From Bradyrhizobium guangdongense (GTDB lineage: Bacteria; Pseudomonadota; Alphaproteobacteria; Rhizobiales; Xanthobacteraceae), in the NCBI RefSeq assembly GCF_004114975.1, contig NZ_CP030051.1, positions 3,658,001-3,722,000 on the forward strand: a stretch of DNA of 64,000 bases. Reading direction: 5' to 3'. A program made the translations under genes and the position numbers. A model generated the notes under the pieces. The model was not told the origin of the DNA and did no database searches. It worked only from the letters and a program-made list of their open reading frames with translations. This document shows, piece by piece, positions 27,801 to 36,432 of this stretch. Numbering within the stretch: position 1 is the stretch's first letter; the number at the start of each line of letters is the position of its first letter.

Positions 27801-28892
27801 ATGAAACGCCGTACATTCCTCAGGGGCGGCGCGATCGCCGGCGCGACGACGCTGGTTGCCGCCCCCGCGATCGCGCAGAGCGCGCCCGAGATCAAATGGC
27901 GCCTGACCTCGAGCTTCCCGAAGTCGCTCGACACCATCTACGGCACGGCGCAGACCTTTGCGAAATATGTTGCCGAAGCCACCGATAACAAATTCCAGAT
28001 CCAGACCTTCGCGGCGGGCGAGATCGTCCCCGGTCTCCAGGCACTGGATGCCGTAAGCGTTGCGACCGTCGAGATGGCGCAGACGCCGCTCTATTTCTAC
28101 ATCGGCAAGGAGCCGGCACTGGCCTACGCCACGGGTGCTCCGTTCGGCATGAACCATCGTCACCAGGAGTCCTGGTGGTACTTCGGTGGTGGCGCCGACC
28201 TCGCCAACGAGGCGCTGAAGCCGTTCAAGGCGCACGCCATTCTCTGCGGCAATTCCGGTACCCAGATGGGCGGCTGGTTCCGCAAGGAGATCAAGACGGT
28301 CGACGATCTCAAGGGCCTCAAATTCCGCATCGCCGGCATGGGCGGTCATGTGCTGGCGCGGCTCGGCGTCGTCCCGCAGCAGATCGCGGGTGGCGACATC
28401 TATCCGGCGCTGGAGAAGGGCACGATCGACGCGGTCGAGTTCGTCGGCCCCTATGACGACGAGAAGCTCGGCTTCCACAAAGTCGCCAAGTACTACTACT
28501 TCCCCGGCTGGTGGGAAGGCGGCGCCATGCTGCACATGATCGTCAACGACGAGAAGTGGGCCAGCTTGCCGAAGCAGTACCAGGCGATCGTCAACCAGGC
28601 GGCCTCGGCCGCCGGGGCTTGGATGCTCGAGAAATACGACAGCGTGAATCCGGCGGCGTTGAAGCGGCTGATTGCAGGCGGCGCGGAGCTGAAGGCATTC
28701 CCGCAACCCGTGATGGAGGCCTGCTACAACGCGACCCAGGAACACCTGAACGAACTCGCCGCCAAGAGCGGCCTGTTCAAGCGCACCAAGGACAGCCACG
28801 ACACGTACATGAAAGAGCTGCTGTTCTACACGCAGATCGCGGAGAATTTTTACGACAACTATCTGCTCAGCAAGATGCGCAACAAGAGCTGA
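27801..28892 (+). CDS. TRAP transporter substrate-binding protein (DctP family, keto-acid type)
   Basis: This is a 363-aa periplasmic binding protein with a twin-arginine-like signal (MKRRTFLRGGAIAGATTLVAAPAIAQ). The mature part follows the TakP-like branch: KWRLTSSFPKSLDTIYGTAQ, GGWFRKEIKTVDDLKGLKFRIAGMGG and GDIYPALEKGTIDAVEFVGPYDD. The last segment holds the residues that contact the carboxylate in the family. AAAGGGAGCCC precedes the ATG. No membrane subunits (DctQM) lie nearby, so it must use permeases encoded elsewhere. Confidence 0.92.
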   Translation: MKRRTFLRGGAIAGATTLVAAPAIAQSAPEIKWRLTSSFPKSLDTIYGTAQTFAKYVAEATDNKFQIQTFAAGEIVPGLQALDAVSVATVEMAQTPLYFYIGKEPALAYATGAPFGMNHRHQESWWYFGGGADLANEALKPFKAHAILCGNSGTQMGGWFRKEIKTVDDLKGLKFRIAGMGGHVLARLGVVPQQIAGGDIYPALEKGTIDAVEFVGPYDDEKLGFHKVAKYYYFPGWWEGGAMLHMIVNDEKWASLPKQYQAIVNQAASAAGAWMLEKYDSVNPAALKRLIAGGAELKAFPQPVMEACYNATQEHLNELAAKSGLFKRTKDSHDTYMKELLFYTQIAENFYDNYLLSKMRNKS

Positions 28893-28935
28893 GCCCGAGA
28901 CGGGCGGGGCTGTCTTTGCAGCAGCCTCGCTCGCG

Positions 28936-28974
28936 TAGGGTGGGCAAAGGCGCTCTTGCGCCGTGCCCACGTTC
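28936..28974. repeat. GTGGGCA/TGCCCAC palindromic intergenic element
   Basis: GTGGGCA at 28940-28946 pairs with TGCCCAC at 28964-28970, with an inner GGCGC/GCGCC stem. It follows the TRAP binding protein gene. Related copies occur at 57718-57837 and 58754-58820. Confidence 0.6.
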
Positions 28975-29042
28975 TGCCGCTTCATCGGCAATGATGGGTA
29001 CCGCTTGCGCTCTGCCCAGCCTACGTGGTCTGAGCGCGTGGC

Positions 29043-29816
29043 TCAGGCCGCGCCCAACCCCAGCTTCGCGTAAATCCGCCGCGCATATGCGCCAAACGCG
29101 TCCGTCGTCTTCAACGGCAGGTCGCGCGGGAAGGGCAGGTCGATGGGGAAGTAATCGGCCATCTTCGCGGGTCCCGCGGTCAGCACCGCGCAGTGCGACG
29201 ACAGGAACACCGCCTCCTGGATCGAATGCGTGACGAAGACGATGGTCTTGCCGCTCTCGCGCCAGATCCGCAGCATCTCCAGATTCATCTGCTCCCGCGT
29301 CAGCGCATCCAGCGCGCCGAACGGCTCATCCATCAGGATCAGTTTTGGGTCGTGGATGAAGGCGCGCGCGATGGCGGTGCGCTGCTGCATGCCGCCGGAG
29401 AGCTCTCGCGGATATTTCTGCTCATAGCCGGCAAGTCCGACCAGCTTGAGCAGATCGTGCGCCCGCTCGCGTGCAGCCTTCATCGGCAGACCGACGATCT
29501 CGGCGGGCAGCAGCACGTTGTCCAGGATGGTGCGCCATTTCAAGAGCAGCGCCTGCTGGAACACCATGCCGATGTCGCGGCTCGGATCGAACGGACTTTT
29601 ATCATTGCCGATTGTCACCGTGCCGCCGTCGGCGCCGTGCAGGCCGGCCAGGATCTTCATCACCGTGGTCTTGCCGCAGCCGGACGGGCCGACCAGCGAG
29701 ACCAGCTCGCCTTCCTGCACGTCCATCGTGACGTCGGACACCGCCAGAAATTCGGCGCCGCCACTGCGATAGACCTTTCGGACGCCTTGCAGGCTGATGA
29801 AGGGTCTTGAGCTCAT
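29043..29816 (-). CDS. ABC transporter ATP-binding protein, NitT/TauT type
   Basis: This is a 257-aa ATPase: Walker [11 protein letters not shown]-loop, signature [14 protein letters not shown], Walker [13 protein letters not shown] and H-loop [12 protein letters not shown]. The ATG at 29816 overlaps the TGA of the DapA-like gene (ATGA), which decides this start over 29825. It is the last gene of the five-gene operon that begins with the permease at 33505. It probably energises uptake with that permease and the binding protein at 34336. Confidence 0.92.
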   Translation of the reverse strand: MSSRPFISLQGVRKVYRSGGAEFLAVSDVTMDVQEGELVSLVGPSGCGKTTVMKILAGLHGADGGTVTIGNDKSPFDPSRDIGMVFQQALLLKWRTILDNVLLPAEIVGLPMKAARERAHDLLKLVGLAGYEQKYPRELSGGMQQRTAIARAFIHDPKLILMDEPFGALDALTREQMNLEMLRIWRESGKTIVFVTHSIQEAVFLSSHCAVLTAGPAKMADYFPIDLPFPRDLPLKTTDAFGAYARRIYAKLGLGAA

Positions 29817-30868
29817 GAAAGCCATTTGCTCAAATTGGCGGCGACGAAGGCATCGTCGCTGAGGTCGGCGTGCTCGCGCGTGACGCGATCGATCTCGTCT
29901 TTCTGACCGGGGCTGAGGCCTTCGTTCGGATCGAGGCACCACAGGCCCTGCATCAAGCCCTGACGCCGCAGGATTTCGTGGCAGCCTGCGATGCAGCCAT
30001 GGAAATTGTTGGCGACGTCGAAGAAGGCGCTGTTGCAATCGGTGATGCGGGCATCGAGCGCGAGCAGATCGGCCGGCACGCTGTCCTTGTGCCGCACTGC
30101 CTTGCAGCGCTCGAACTGCTTGACGGCGCTCGCCGTCCAGACCGACCAGTGGCCGAGCAGGCCACCTTTGAAATAGGTGCGCGTGGTGACGCCCTTGTCG
30201 CGAAGGTCAAACGGCAGCATGAGGTCGAGCAGGATGTGATCGTCGTTGCCGGTGTAGAGCGCGACCCGGTCGAGCGCGCCGGCGGCTGCGACGCCGCGCA
30301 GCACATCGAGCGTACGATAGCGGTTGAACGGGGCGATCTTGATCGCGATCACGTTGTCGATCGCGGCAAAGCGCTGCCAGAAGCCGCTCGACAGGAGGAC
30401 GCCGCCGACGGCGGGCTGCAGGTAGAAGCCGACCAGCGGGATCTCGGCGGCGATCGCCGTACAATGCGCGATGATCTCGTCTTCGGAGGCACTCTTCATC
30501 GCGGCGAGGCTGAGCAGGCCGGCGTGATAGCCGATGTCGCGCGCGGTGCGCGCTTCAGCAAGGGCCTGCTTGGTCGGACCGGCAAGGCCCGCCACCATCG
30601 CCAGCGGACGCTTCGTCCAGTTCGCGGCGGTCTCCGCAGCAAGCTCCAGCACGGGACGATAGAGACCGACGTCGCGGATCGCGAACTGCGTGGTGTGGAC
30701 GCCGACGGCAAGGCCGCCGGCGCCAGCATCGAGGTAATAGCGCGTGAGCGCACGCTGATGCGTCTTGTCGAGCTGCCGCTCGGCGGTGAGCGCGAGCGGA
30801 TGCGCCGGCAGCACGGTGCCCTCGGCAATCAGCTTGCGGATGTCGCTGTCGATCTGGCTGTGGTGCAT
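29813..30868 (-). CDS. Dihydrodipicolinate synthase (DapA)-family aldolase/lyase
   Basis: This is a 351-aa TIM-barrel class I aldolase. The Schiff-base Lys is in NVIAIKIAPFN and the family Tyr in LVGFYLQPAVGG. The usual GTTGE loop is replaced by GVHTTQF, which suggests a substrate other than aspartate semialdehyde plus pyruvate. It is encoded inside an ABC-transporter operon between the GNAT gene (6-bp gap) and the ATPase gene (4-bp overlap), so it is a likely catabolic enzyme for the imported compound. The substrate is not known. Confidence 0.85.
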   Translation of the reverse strand: MHHSQIDSDIRKLIAEGTVLPAHPLALTAERQLDKTHQRALTRYYLDAGAGGLAVGVHTTQFAIRDVGLYRPVLELAAETAANWTKRPLAMVAGLAGPTKQALAEARTARDIGYHAGLLSLAAMKSASEDEIIAHCTAIAAEIPLVGFYLQPAVGGVLLSSGFWQRFAAIDNVIAIKIAPFNRYRTLDVLRGVAAAGALDRVALYTGNDDHILLDLMLPFDLRDKGVTTRTYFKGGLLGHWSVWTASAVKQFERCKAVRHKDSVPADLLALDARITDCNSAFFDVANNFHGCIAGCHEILRRQGLMQGLWCLDPNEGLSPGQKDEIDRVTREHADLSDDAFVAANLSKWLS

Positions 30869-30874
30869 GGTGTC

Positions 30875-31696
30875 CTATCCGAATTCGGGGCCGGCGACGG
30901 CGAATGGCAATTCCTCGCCCGCTGAAGTGGCGGGGCCGAACCGCATGCGCTGGAACGGGCGCTCGATGGTCCAGCCAGATGCGGTCAATCCTTCGAGGAA
31001 GGCTTGCTGCGGGGCGACCGCGTCGAGCAGAAGAGGACCGGTCTCGGAGCGTACGATCGCATCGATCAGGGTCAGCGCTGCCGCGGCATTGTCGGCGAAT
31101 AACGGGCCGACGTGACGGGCGGTCCGGCCATCGCGAACCAGCGCGATGGCTCCGTTCGCGGAGACGATGCGCGAGCCGGAGCGCTGAGCGAAAGCTGAGA
31201 GCAGAGCGGTGCGATCGAGCCCGGTGGCCCGCCGGTCGCGCGCGCGAAGCGCATCGATGCTCGCGGAGGACGATGGTGGCGCTTCGGCCCGCGCGGACTT
31301 CGCGAGCTTCAGCCGGCGCAACTGCAGCGTCGGCGTGAATCCGAGCGGGCCATAGACCGCGACGCCGTCAGGCGTCGCGTCGAGCCAGCTGGTCAGGCCG
31401 TTCTTGCGTGCCGTCTCCAGGCAGGCATCGACGAGGCGCGTCGCGAGGCCGCGCCGGCGGTGGCTTGATGTCACCAGCACCATGCTGATCCAGGCGTTGT
31501 TGCCGGAGTAGGGCAGCAGCGCGGCGGTTGCCACCAACAGCACGCCGGTGCGTATGCCGAAGACGATGCCGTCGCGCAGGAAGATGCGCCAATCCTCTTC
31601 GGTCTGGTTCCAGTGTGCTTCCGTCGACAGCACAAGCCCCGCCATCGCATCTTCGGGGCCGAGCTTGATGACGGCAGGTCGGTCAGTAGCGGCCAT
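30875..31696 (-). CDS. GNAT-family N-acetyltransferase, two-domain
   Basis: This is a 273-aa protein. The N-terminal GNAT domain has the acetyl-CoA loop SSHRRRGLATRLVDACLE (R-x-x-G-x-A). A second domain at the C-terminus fits the YitI/Acetyltransf_18-like arrangement. It overlaps the upstream epimerase gene by 14 bp and precedes the DapA-like gene by 6 bp, so it is part of the same operon. It may acetylate the imported substrate or an intermediate. Confidence 0.85.
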   Translation of the reverse strand: MAATDRPAVIKLGPEDAMAGLVLSTEAHWNQTEEDWRIFLRDGIVFGIRTGVLLVATAALLPYSGNNAWISMVLVTSSHRRRGLATRLVDACLETARKNGLTSWLDATPDGVAVYGPLGFTPTLQLRRLKLAKSARAEAPPSSSASIDALRARDRRATGLDRTALLSAFAQRSGSRIVSANGAIALVRDGRTARHVGPLFADNAAAALTLIDAIVRSETGPLLLDAVAPQQAFLEGLTASGWTIERPFQRMRFGPATSAGEELPFAVAGPEFG

Positions 31697-32720
31697 CGCG
31701 CACCTCGTATTTGGTCGGCTTGCCGAGGCTCGGCATGGCGCGGGAGACCCAGTCGGCGGTCCAGGCGATCAGCTGCTCGGTGTCCACCACGGGCAGACCG
31801 AATAGCTTCACGGCCTGCGAGGTATCCGTCAGCCACGCCGTCGGCTCTTCCTTGCCCGTCAGTACCGGCGCGCGGCCGAAGCGGTCGCCGAACTTTTGTG
31901 CGAGATCGCGAACGGCCAAAATCTCGTGGCCGCTGACATTGATCGGCGAAGTTGGCGCCGTGCAGTGCGCCAGACACCGCAGTGCCTGCGCGGACGCGTC
32001 GCCCTGCCAGATGAAATTGACATGGCCGAGGCTGACGTCGATCGGCGTGCCTGCGAGCACCTTTGTCGCGATGTCGTGCAGCACGCCGTAGCGCATGTCG
32101 ATGGCGTAGTTGAGCCGGAACAGCCGGCCCGGCGTTCCGAACTTGTGCGAGAAATACTCGAACATGCGCTCGCGCCCCACGCAGGACTGGGCGTATTCGC
32201 CGGGCGGGTTCGGCGCCATCTCCTCGGGCGAGCCTGTGCCGTTGACCGGGACGAAAGGGTAGACGCAGCCGGTCGAGAACGCGACGATCCGCGACGATGG
32301 GAAGGCCTGGGCGACCAGCGCCGGCACATGCGCGTTCATCGCCCAGGTCAGCGACAGATCGCCCTCGGCGCCGAACTTGCGGCCGGCCATGAAGACGATG
32401 TTCGGCGCTTTCGGCAGCGTGTTGATCGCGGCCTCATCCAGCAGGTCGCAATTGATGGTCTCGATGCCACGCGCTTGCAGCCAGTGCTTGACGCTTGCGT
32501 CAGTGAAGCGGGCGACCCCGATGACGCGTCGTTGGGGCGCGGCCGCTTTCGCAAGACCTGCCAGCGTCGGGCCCATCTTGCCGGCGACGCCGAGGATCAT
32601 GATGTCGCCCTCGACCTTGTTCAGACCGTCGATCAGCTCCTGCGTCGGCCGGCAGAGGAGATCGTCGAGGGCGGCGATGTCGGGGATGGTTTTCGGCAGC
32701 GTCTGGCGGGTGAGGAGCAT
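31683..32720 (-). CDS. NAD(P)-dependent epimerase/dehydratase-like protein
   Basis: This is a 345-aa extended-SDR-like protein. The Rossmann motif ILGVAGKMGPTLAGLAKAA lies at about residues 43-61, later than usual because of an N-terminal extension (LPKTIPDIAALDDLLCRPTQ). The catalytic YxxxK is not obvious; YAQSCVGRERMFEYF is at the expected place with Arg in place of Lys. It may therefore act as a reductase variant or a non-canonical epimerase. It is the second gene of the operon, 14 bp after the permease. Confidence 0.8.
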   Translation of the reverse strand: MLLTRQTLPKTIPDIAALDDLLCRPTQELIDGLNKVEGDIMILGVAGKMGPTLAGLAKAAAPQRRVIGVARFTDASVKHWLQARGIETINCDLLDEAAINTLPKAPNIVFMAGRKFGAEGDLSLTWAMNAHVPALVAQAFPSSRIVAFSTGCVYPFVPVNGTGSPEEMAPNPPGEYAQSCVGRERMFEYFSHKFGTPGRLFRLNYAIDMRYGVLHDIATKVLAGTPIDVSLGHVNFIWQGDASAQALRCLAHCTAPTSPINVSGHEILAVRDLAQKFGDRFGRAPVLTGKEEPTAWLTDTSQAVKLFGLPVVDTEQLIAWTADWVSRAMPSLGKPTKYEVRDGRY

Positions 32721-32734
32721 CGATTGATCCTTGG

Positions 32735-33505
32735 TCAGGTTTGCCTGGCGTCGCCCACGACGAACATGCGTTCGAGGGCGAGCACCAGGCCGTAGAGGGC
32801 GACGCCCAGCAGGGTCAGCAGCACGACGGCCATCACCATCGCGGGCGTGTCGAGCGAGGATTGCACCTGGATCATGAGGTAGCCGAGCCCGCGTTCCGAG
32901 GCGATGAACTCGCCGACGATGGCGCCCGCGACCGCGAGGATGGCGCCGACCTTCATGCCGGAGAAGATGTAGGGCAGCGACCCCGGCAGCTGGATCTTGC
33001 GGAACAGGGTCCAGCGCGAGCCGCGCAACGATTTGACGAGATCGAGCAGATCGGGCTCGACCTCGCGCAGCCCCCGCGCGGTGGTGAGCAGGATCGGAAA
33101 AAAGCAGATGCTGAAGGCGATCAGGATGTTCGGCAGGATGCCGTAGGAGAACCAGACGATGAAGAGCGGGCCGAGCGCGACCTTCGGAATCATGTTCAAG
33201 GTCACGAACAGCGGCAGCAGGACGAGGCTGACGAGGGGGGCCCAGCTGAAGATCACCGCGAGCGCGACGCCGACGAAAGCGCCGAGCGCGAAGCCCCCGA
33301 GGATCTCGATTCCGGTCACCAGCGTATTGGCGCCCCAGGCATAGCTTGCGGTGCCCAGCGTCTGCACCGTCGCGAGCGGCGAGGGCAGGATGAATTTCGG
33401 CACGTGGAAGGCGTCAACCGCGACCTGCCAAAGCACGAGCACGGCGAGGTGCACGATCAGGACGATCGCAAAGCTGCGCGCCGGATTTGCTCCGCGAGCT
33501 GCCAC
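32735..33505 (-). CDS. ABC transporter permease, NitT/TauT type
   Basis: This is a 256-aa inner-membrane protein with about six hydrophobic segments. The EAA-like loop (TARGLREVEPDLLDLVKSLRGSRWTLFRKIQLPGSLPYIFSG) contacts the ATPase. The start is GTG 33505 with AGGAG 8 nt upstream. It is the first gene of the operon. A TTGAAA-N17-TAGGCT promoter (33575 down to 33547, minus strand) lies about 40 bp upstream, with a TetR-type palindrome over its -35 box. Confidence 0.9.
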   Translation of the reverse strand: MAARGANPARSFAIVLIVHLAVLVLWQVAVDAFHVPKFILPSPLATVQTLGTASYAWGANTLVTGIEILGGFALGAFVGVALAVIFSWAPLVSLVLLPLFVTLNMIPKVALGPLFIVWFSYGILPNILIAFSICFFPILLTTARGLREVEPDLLDLVKSLRGSRWTLFRKIQLPGSLPYIFSGMKVGAILAVAGAIVGEFIASERGLGYLMIQVQSSLDTPAMVMAVVLLTLLGVALYGLVLALERMFVVGDARQT

Positions 33506-33546
33506 CTGTTGCTCCTAATTGCCGCGGCTACCCTGCCACGTCGGCG

Positions 33547-33575
33547 AGCCTAACCGGCCTTGCGCCAAGTTTCAA
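33547..33575 (-). promoter_or_regulatory. Candidate sigma-70 promoter of the permease operon
   Basis: On the minus strand TTGAAA (33575-33570) and TAGGCT (33552-33547) are separated by 17 nt. The -35 box lies within the palindrome at 33572-33587, so a bound repressor would block it. The fit to consensus is moderate. Confidence 0.45.
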
Positions 33576-33587
33576 CCAGTTGGTTGA
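33572..33587. promoter_or_regulatory. Candidate TetR operator 1
   Basis: TCAACCAGTTGGTTGA is a perfect 7-bp inverted repeat with a 2-bp spacer. It lies between the TetR stop codon and the permease start. The layout (7-bp arms, 2-bp spacer) resembles the RutR operator TTGACCAnnTGGTCAA. A related copy sits at 34238-34253. Confidence 0.6.
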
Positions 33588-34235
33588 TTACGGCCGGAGC
33601 GACTGCAGCACCAGATCGACGACATGGCGGCGGCGGGCGCGACGCGCGGTGCGGCTCGACAGGTCCTTGCCGAAGATTGCCGACAGCGTCGGCGTGTTGG
33701 AGAAGAAGAAATAACTGAGGCCCGCGATGGAGATGTAGAGCTGGACAGGGTCGATCCCGTTGCGGAACAGGCCCGAGCGCACGCCCTCGTGAAGGATGTG
33801 GGAGACGCTCTTGACCAGCGGCGAATGCATGGCCTCCAGCCGCGTCGAGCCGCGGACGTGGCGGGCACCGCCACGGTTCTCGTCGTTCAAAAGCACGATA
33901 AAATCAGGGTTCGCCGCCAGATGATCGAACGAGGCCTCGATCAGCCGGCGTATTGCCTTGTCGGGCGGCAGGCCCTCGAGATTGAGCCTGCGCTCCTGCT
34001 CGCGGATGTCCTCGTAGACCCATTCGAGCACGGCGAGGTAGAGCGCGTCCTTGTCGCCGAAATAGTGGTAGACCAACTGCTTGTTGACGCCGGCGCGCTC
34101 GGCGATCTCGTCTACGCGGGCGCCGGCAAAACCGTGCCGGGCAAATTCCAGGCGCGCCGCAGTGAGCAGTTTCTTGCGAGTAGCGACGGGGTCGCGCCGC
34201 TGCGGCGCGGTGTCGCCTGATCGTTTTGCCGACAT
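33588..34235 (-). CDS. TetR-family transcriptional regulator of the ABC/DapA-like locus
   Basis: This is a 215-aa repressor-type protein. The N-terminal HTH (EFARHGFAGARVDEIAERAGVNKQLVYHYFGDKDALY) is typical, and a C-terminal ligand-binding domain begins near NPDFIVLLNDENRGGARHV. ATG 34235 is chosen; the in-frame TTG 34256 would place the operator inside the gene. Palindromes of the same design flank the gene on both sides, each over a promoter. It probably represses both the operon and the binding-protein gene until the substrate is present. Confidence 0.88.
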   Translation of the reverse strand: MSAKRSGDTAPQRRDPVATRKKLLTAARLEFARHGFAGARVDEIAERAGVNKQLVYHYFGDKDALYLAVLEWVYEDIREQERRLNLEGLPPDKAIRRLIEASFDHLAANPDFIVLLNDENRGGARHVRGSTRLEAMHSPLVKSVSHILHEGVRSGLFRNGIDPVQLYISIAGLSYFFFSNTPTLSAIFGKDLSSRTARRARRRHVVDLVLQSLRP

Positions 34236-34237
34236 TT

Positions 34238-34253
34238 CCAACCAAACAGTTGA
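34238..34253. promoter_or_regulatory. Candidate TetR operator 2 with overlapping -35 box
   Basis: CCAACCAAACAGTTGA is an imperfect match (3 of 14 arm positions differ) to operator 1. TTGACA at 34250-34255 followed by 17 nt and TTGCAT (34273-34278) forms a possible promoter for the binding-protein gene. The operator therefore overlaps the -35 box and also abuts the TetR start codon. Confidence 0.5.
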
Positions 34254-34335
34254 CAAGTTGAGGGCGGGCTTGTTGCATTGGTAGCCTCAGATGGGGAGAG
34301 CGACAAGCCGGGTCGCGGGATCGAGGAGAGATGCG

Positions 34336-35340
34336 ATGAAGCATTTGCAGGCGGCTTTCGTGGCCCTGATGCTCGGTGTATCGGCACCGCCGGCGAGCGC
34401 GGGCGAGGCGGTCAACCTGATCCTGAACTGGACGCCGACGGCCGACCACTCTCCCTATTATTATGCCAAGGCGCAGGGCTGGTACGAGAAGGCCGGCATC
34501 GACCTCACCATCGAGACCGGCAAGGGCTCCGGCGTCTCCGCGGCCAAAGTGGGCTCGGGCGGCTCGCCATTCGGCGTCTCCGATCTCGCCACCATGCTGG
34601 TGGCGAGGGGCAAGGGCGCCGACGCGGTGGCTGTGATGAGCGTCTACGCCAACACCGGGCAGACGTTCTACTGGCTGAAGAGCTACGGCGTGAACGGCGT
34701 GAAGGATTTTGCCGGCCACAAGATAGGCAATCCGCCGGGCGACGCCTCGCGCGTGATGTGGCCAGCCTTTGCCAAGGCTGCAGGGCTTGCGCCTGACTCC
34801 GTCAGCTTCGTCAACATCGGGCCGACCGCGAAGATCGCCGCGCTGAAGAGCCACACCGTCGACATCATCAGCGACTTCTACAACGAGCATGATCTGAAGG
34901 TGATCGAGTTCGGGCAAGATCTCGGCTACATCAATTGGAAGGACATCGGCCTCAATCCTTACGGCAATTCGTTGATCGTCAACGGCGCCTATTTGCAGAA
35001 GAACCCGAAGCTGGTCGAGGCGTTCGTGCGCGTGACGCAGAAGGCCTTTGCGGCCTGCGTCGCCGACGTCACGCCCTGCCTGAAAGCGTTGCTCGACCAG
35101 GTCTCCGGCCTCGACAAGGAGAACCAGGAGCGCCAGTGGGAGCGCATCAAGGTCTTGATGACGGACGAGTTCACGACGACAAAGGCGCTGGGCTGGATCG
35201 ACGGCGAGCGAATGAAGAAGGACTATGAGCTGGTCCAGACCTATCTAGGCATGGAGAAGCCGTTCGACGTGACGACGGCGTTCACGACAAACATGCTGGA
35301 TCCCGCCATCAAGATGGATGCGAGCAAGGTGAAGAAGTAG
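34336..35340 (+). CDS. ABC transporter substrate-binding protein, NMT1/THI5-like
   Basis: This is a 334-aa periplasmic protein with a signal peptide (MKHLQAAFVALMLGVSAPPASAG). The mature part starts VNLILNWTPTADHSPYYYAKAQGWYEKAGIDLTI, the classic NMT1/THI5 opening. Relatives bind pyrimidines, riboflavin, sulfonates or formylaminopyrimidine. GGAGAG precedes ATG 34336. It is divergent from the TetR gene and probably serves the permease and ATPase encoded by the facing operon. Confidence 0.9.
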   Translation: MKHLQAAFVALMLGVSAPPASAGEAVNLILNWTPTADHSPYYYAKAQGWYEKAGIDLTIETGKGSGVSAAKVGSGGSPFGVSDLATMLVARGKGADAVAVMSVYANTGQTFYWLKSYGVNGVKDFAGHKIGNPPGDASRVMWPAFAKAAGLAPDSVSFVNIGPTAKIAALKSHTVDIISDFYNEHDLKVIEFGQDLGYINWKDIGLNPYGNSLIVNGAYLQKNPKLVEAFVRVTQKAFAACVADVTPCLKALLDQVSGLDKENQERQWERIKVLMTDEFTTTKALGWIDGERMKKDYELVQTYLGMEKPFDVTTAFTTNMLDPAIKMDASKVKK

Positions 35341-35714
35341 GGGGCGCAACGCCACCGCTTCCTCATTCCGAGCGCAGCGAAGCAATCCAGAGTCTCTCCG
35401 CGGAGGCAGCCTGGATTGCTTCGCTGCGCTCGCAATGACGATTTGGATACAGCGAACACTTATCCATTCCCGTCAGCTTGAGGTGGCCGCTTCTTCAGCG
35501 GCCCTCGAAGGGCGACGGCCCGGCGGCAACTGGGCCGTACGTCCTCCGAGGTCCCCATCCGGCGCTTGGCGCCGGACGTCTCGCGCCTCAGGATGACAGG
35601 GCGAGAGAAGACTAGAGGCGGCCCATCCACGTAGCCCCACGGAGAAATTAACCGGCCATTAACCATATCGGCGCCATCGTTAACCATTCAATAACAGGGA
35701 ACGAGTCGGCCGCC
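35341..35714. repeat. Intergenic region with a long REP-like palindrome
   Basis: Perfect 21-bp inverted arms lie at 35370-35390 and 35411-35431, separated by 20 bp, with further near-pairing outside (TCATTCC / GCAATGA). This GGATTGCTTCGCTGCG element is widespread between genes in Bradyrhizobium-like genomes. A second G/C-rich stretch (about 35480-35600) has shorter inverted repeats. The AT-richer stretch 35640-35700 probably holds the minC promoter. Confidence 0.7.
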
Positions 35715-36413
35715 ATGGAGGCCCTAGCAAAACCTCAACGCCAGATGGTGCGCCTGCGCGGTCGCTCCTATGTGGCTTTCGTGTTCGTGCCGACGGTCCC
35801 GATCCAGGACTGGCTGCTGGAGATCGACGCCACCATCGCCCGCTCGCCGGGCTTCTTTGCCGGCCGGCCCGTGGTGGTCGACCTGTCCTCGGTCGATCTC
35901 AGCCAGTCTGGCATCGGCCATCTGCTCACCAGCCTGCAGGACCGCAACATTCGCGTGCTCGGCATCGAGGGCGTGGAGGAGGGCCGGTTGACGCCATCCA
36001 TGCCGCCGCTGCTCTCGGGCGGGCGGAGCTGCGTGGTCGAGCAGAGTGCCCCCAAGAAATCCGAGGCGAAGGCCGAGAGCAAGCCGACCTCGCTGCTGCT
36101 CGAGAGCCCCGTGCGCTCCGGGCAGACCGTGATCTTCCCCGACGGCGACGTCACCATTCTGGGCTCGGTCGGCTCCGGCGCCGAGGTCGTGGCCGGCGGC
36201 TCCATCCACATCTACGGCGCGCTCCGCGGCCGCGCCATGGCCGGTGTGAACGGTCACACGAGCGCGCGCATCTATTGCCAGAAGATCGAAGCCGAACTGC
36301 TTGCAATCGATGGGTTTTATCAGACTGCCGACGACATCGATTCCGCTCTTCGCGGCCGGCCGGCCCAGGCCTGGCTGCAGGGCAACACCATGCGAATTAC
36401 CGCGCTGAACTGA
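35715..36413 (+). CDS. minC: Septum site-determining protein MinC
   Basis: This is a 232-aa cell-division inhibitor that blocks FtsZ polymerisation. The N-terminal FtsZ-binding domain is followed by a linker (SAPKKSEAKAESKPT). The C-terminal beta-helix dimerisation/MinD-binding domain has VRSGQTVIFPDGDVTILGSVGSGAEVVAGGSIHIYGALRGRA, the most conserved MinC segment. It is the first gene of minCDE, 19 bp before minD. Confidence 0.96.
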   Translation: MEALAKPQRQMVRLRGRSYVAFVFVPTVPIQDWLLEIDATIARSPGFFAGRPVVVDLSSVDLSQSGIGHLLTSLQDRNIRVLGIEGVEEGRLTPSMPPLLSGGRSCVVEQSAPKKSEAKAESKPTSLLLESPVRSGQTVIFPDGDVTILGSVGSGAEVVAGGSIHIYGALRGRAMAGVNGHTSARIYCQKIEAELLAIDGFYQTADDIDSALRGRPAQAWLQGNTMRITALN

Positions 36414-36432
36414 CCAGAAGGAGATATTTGAG

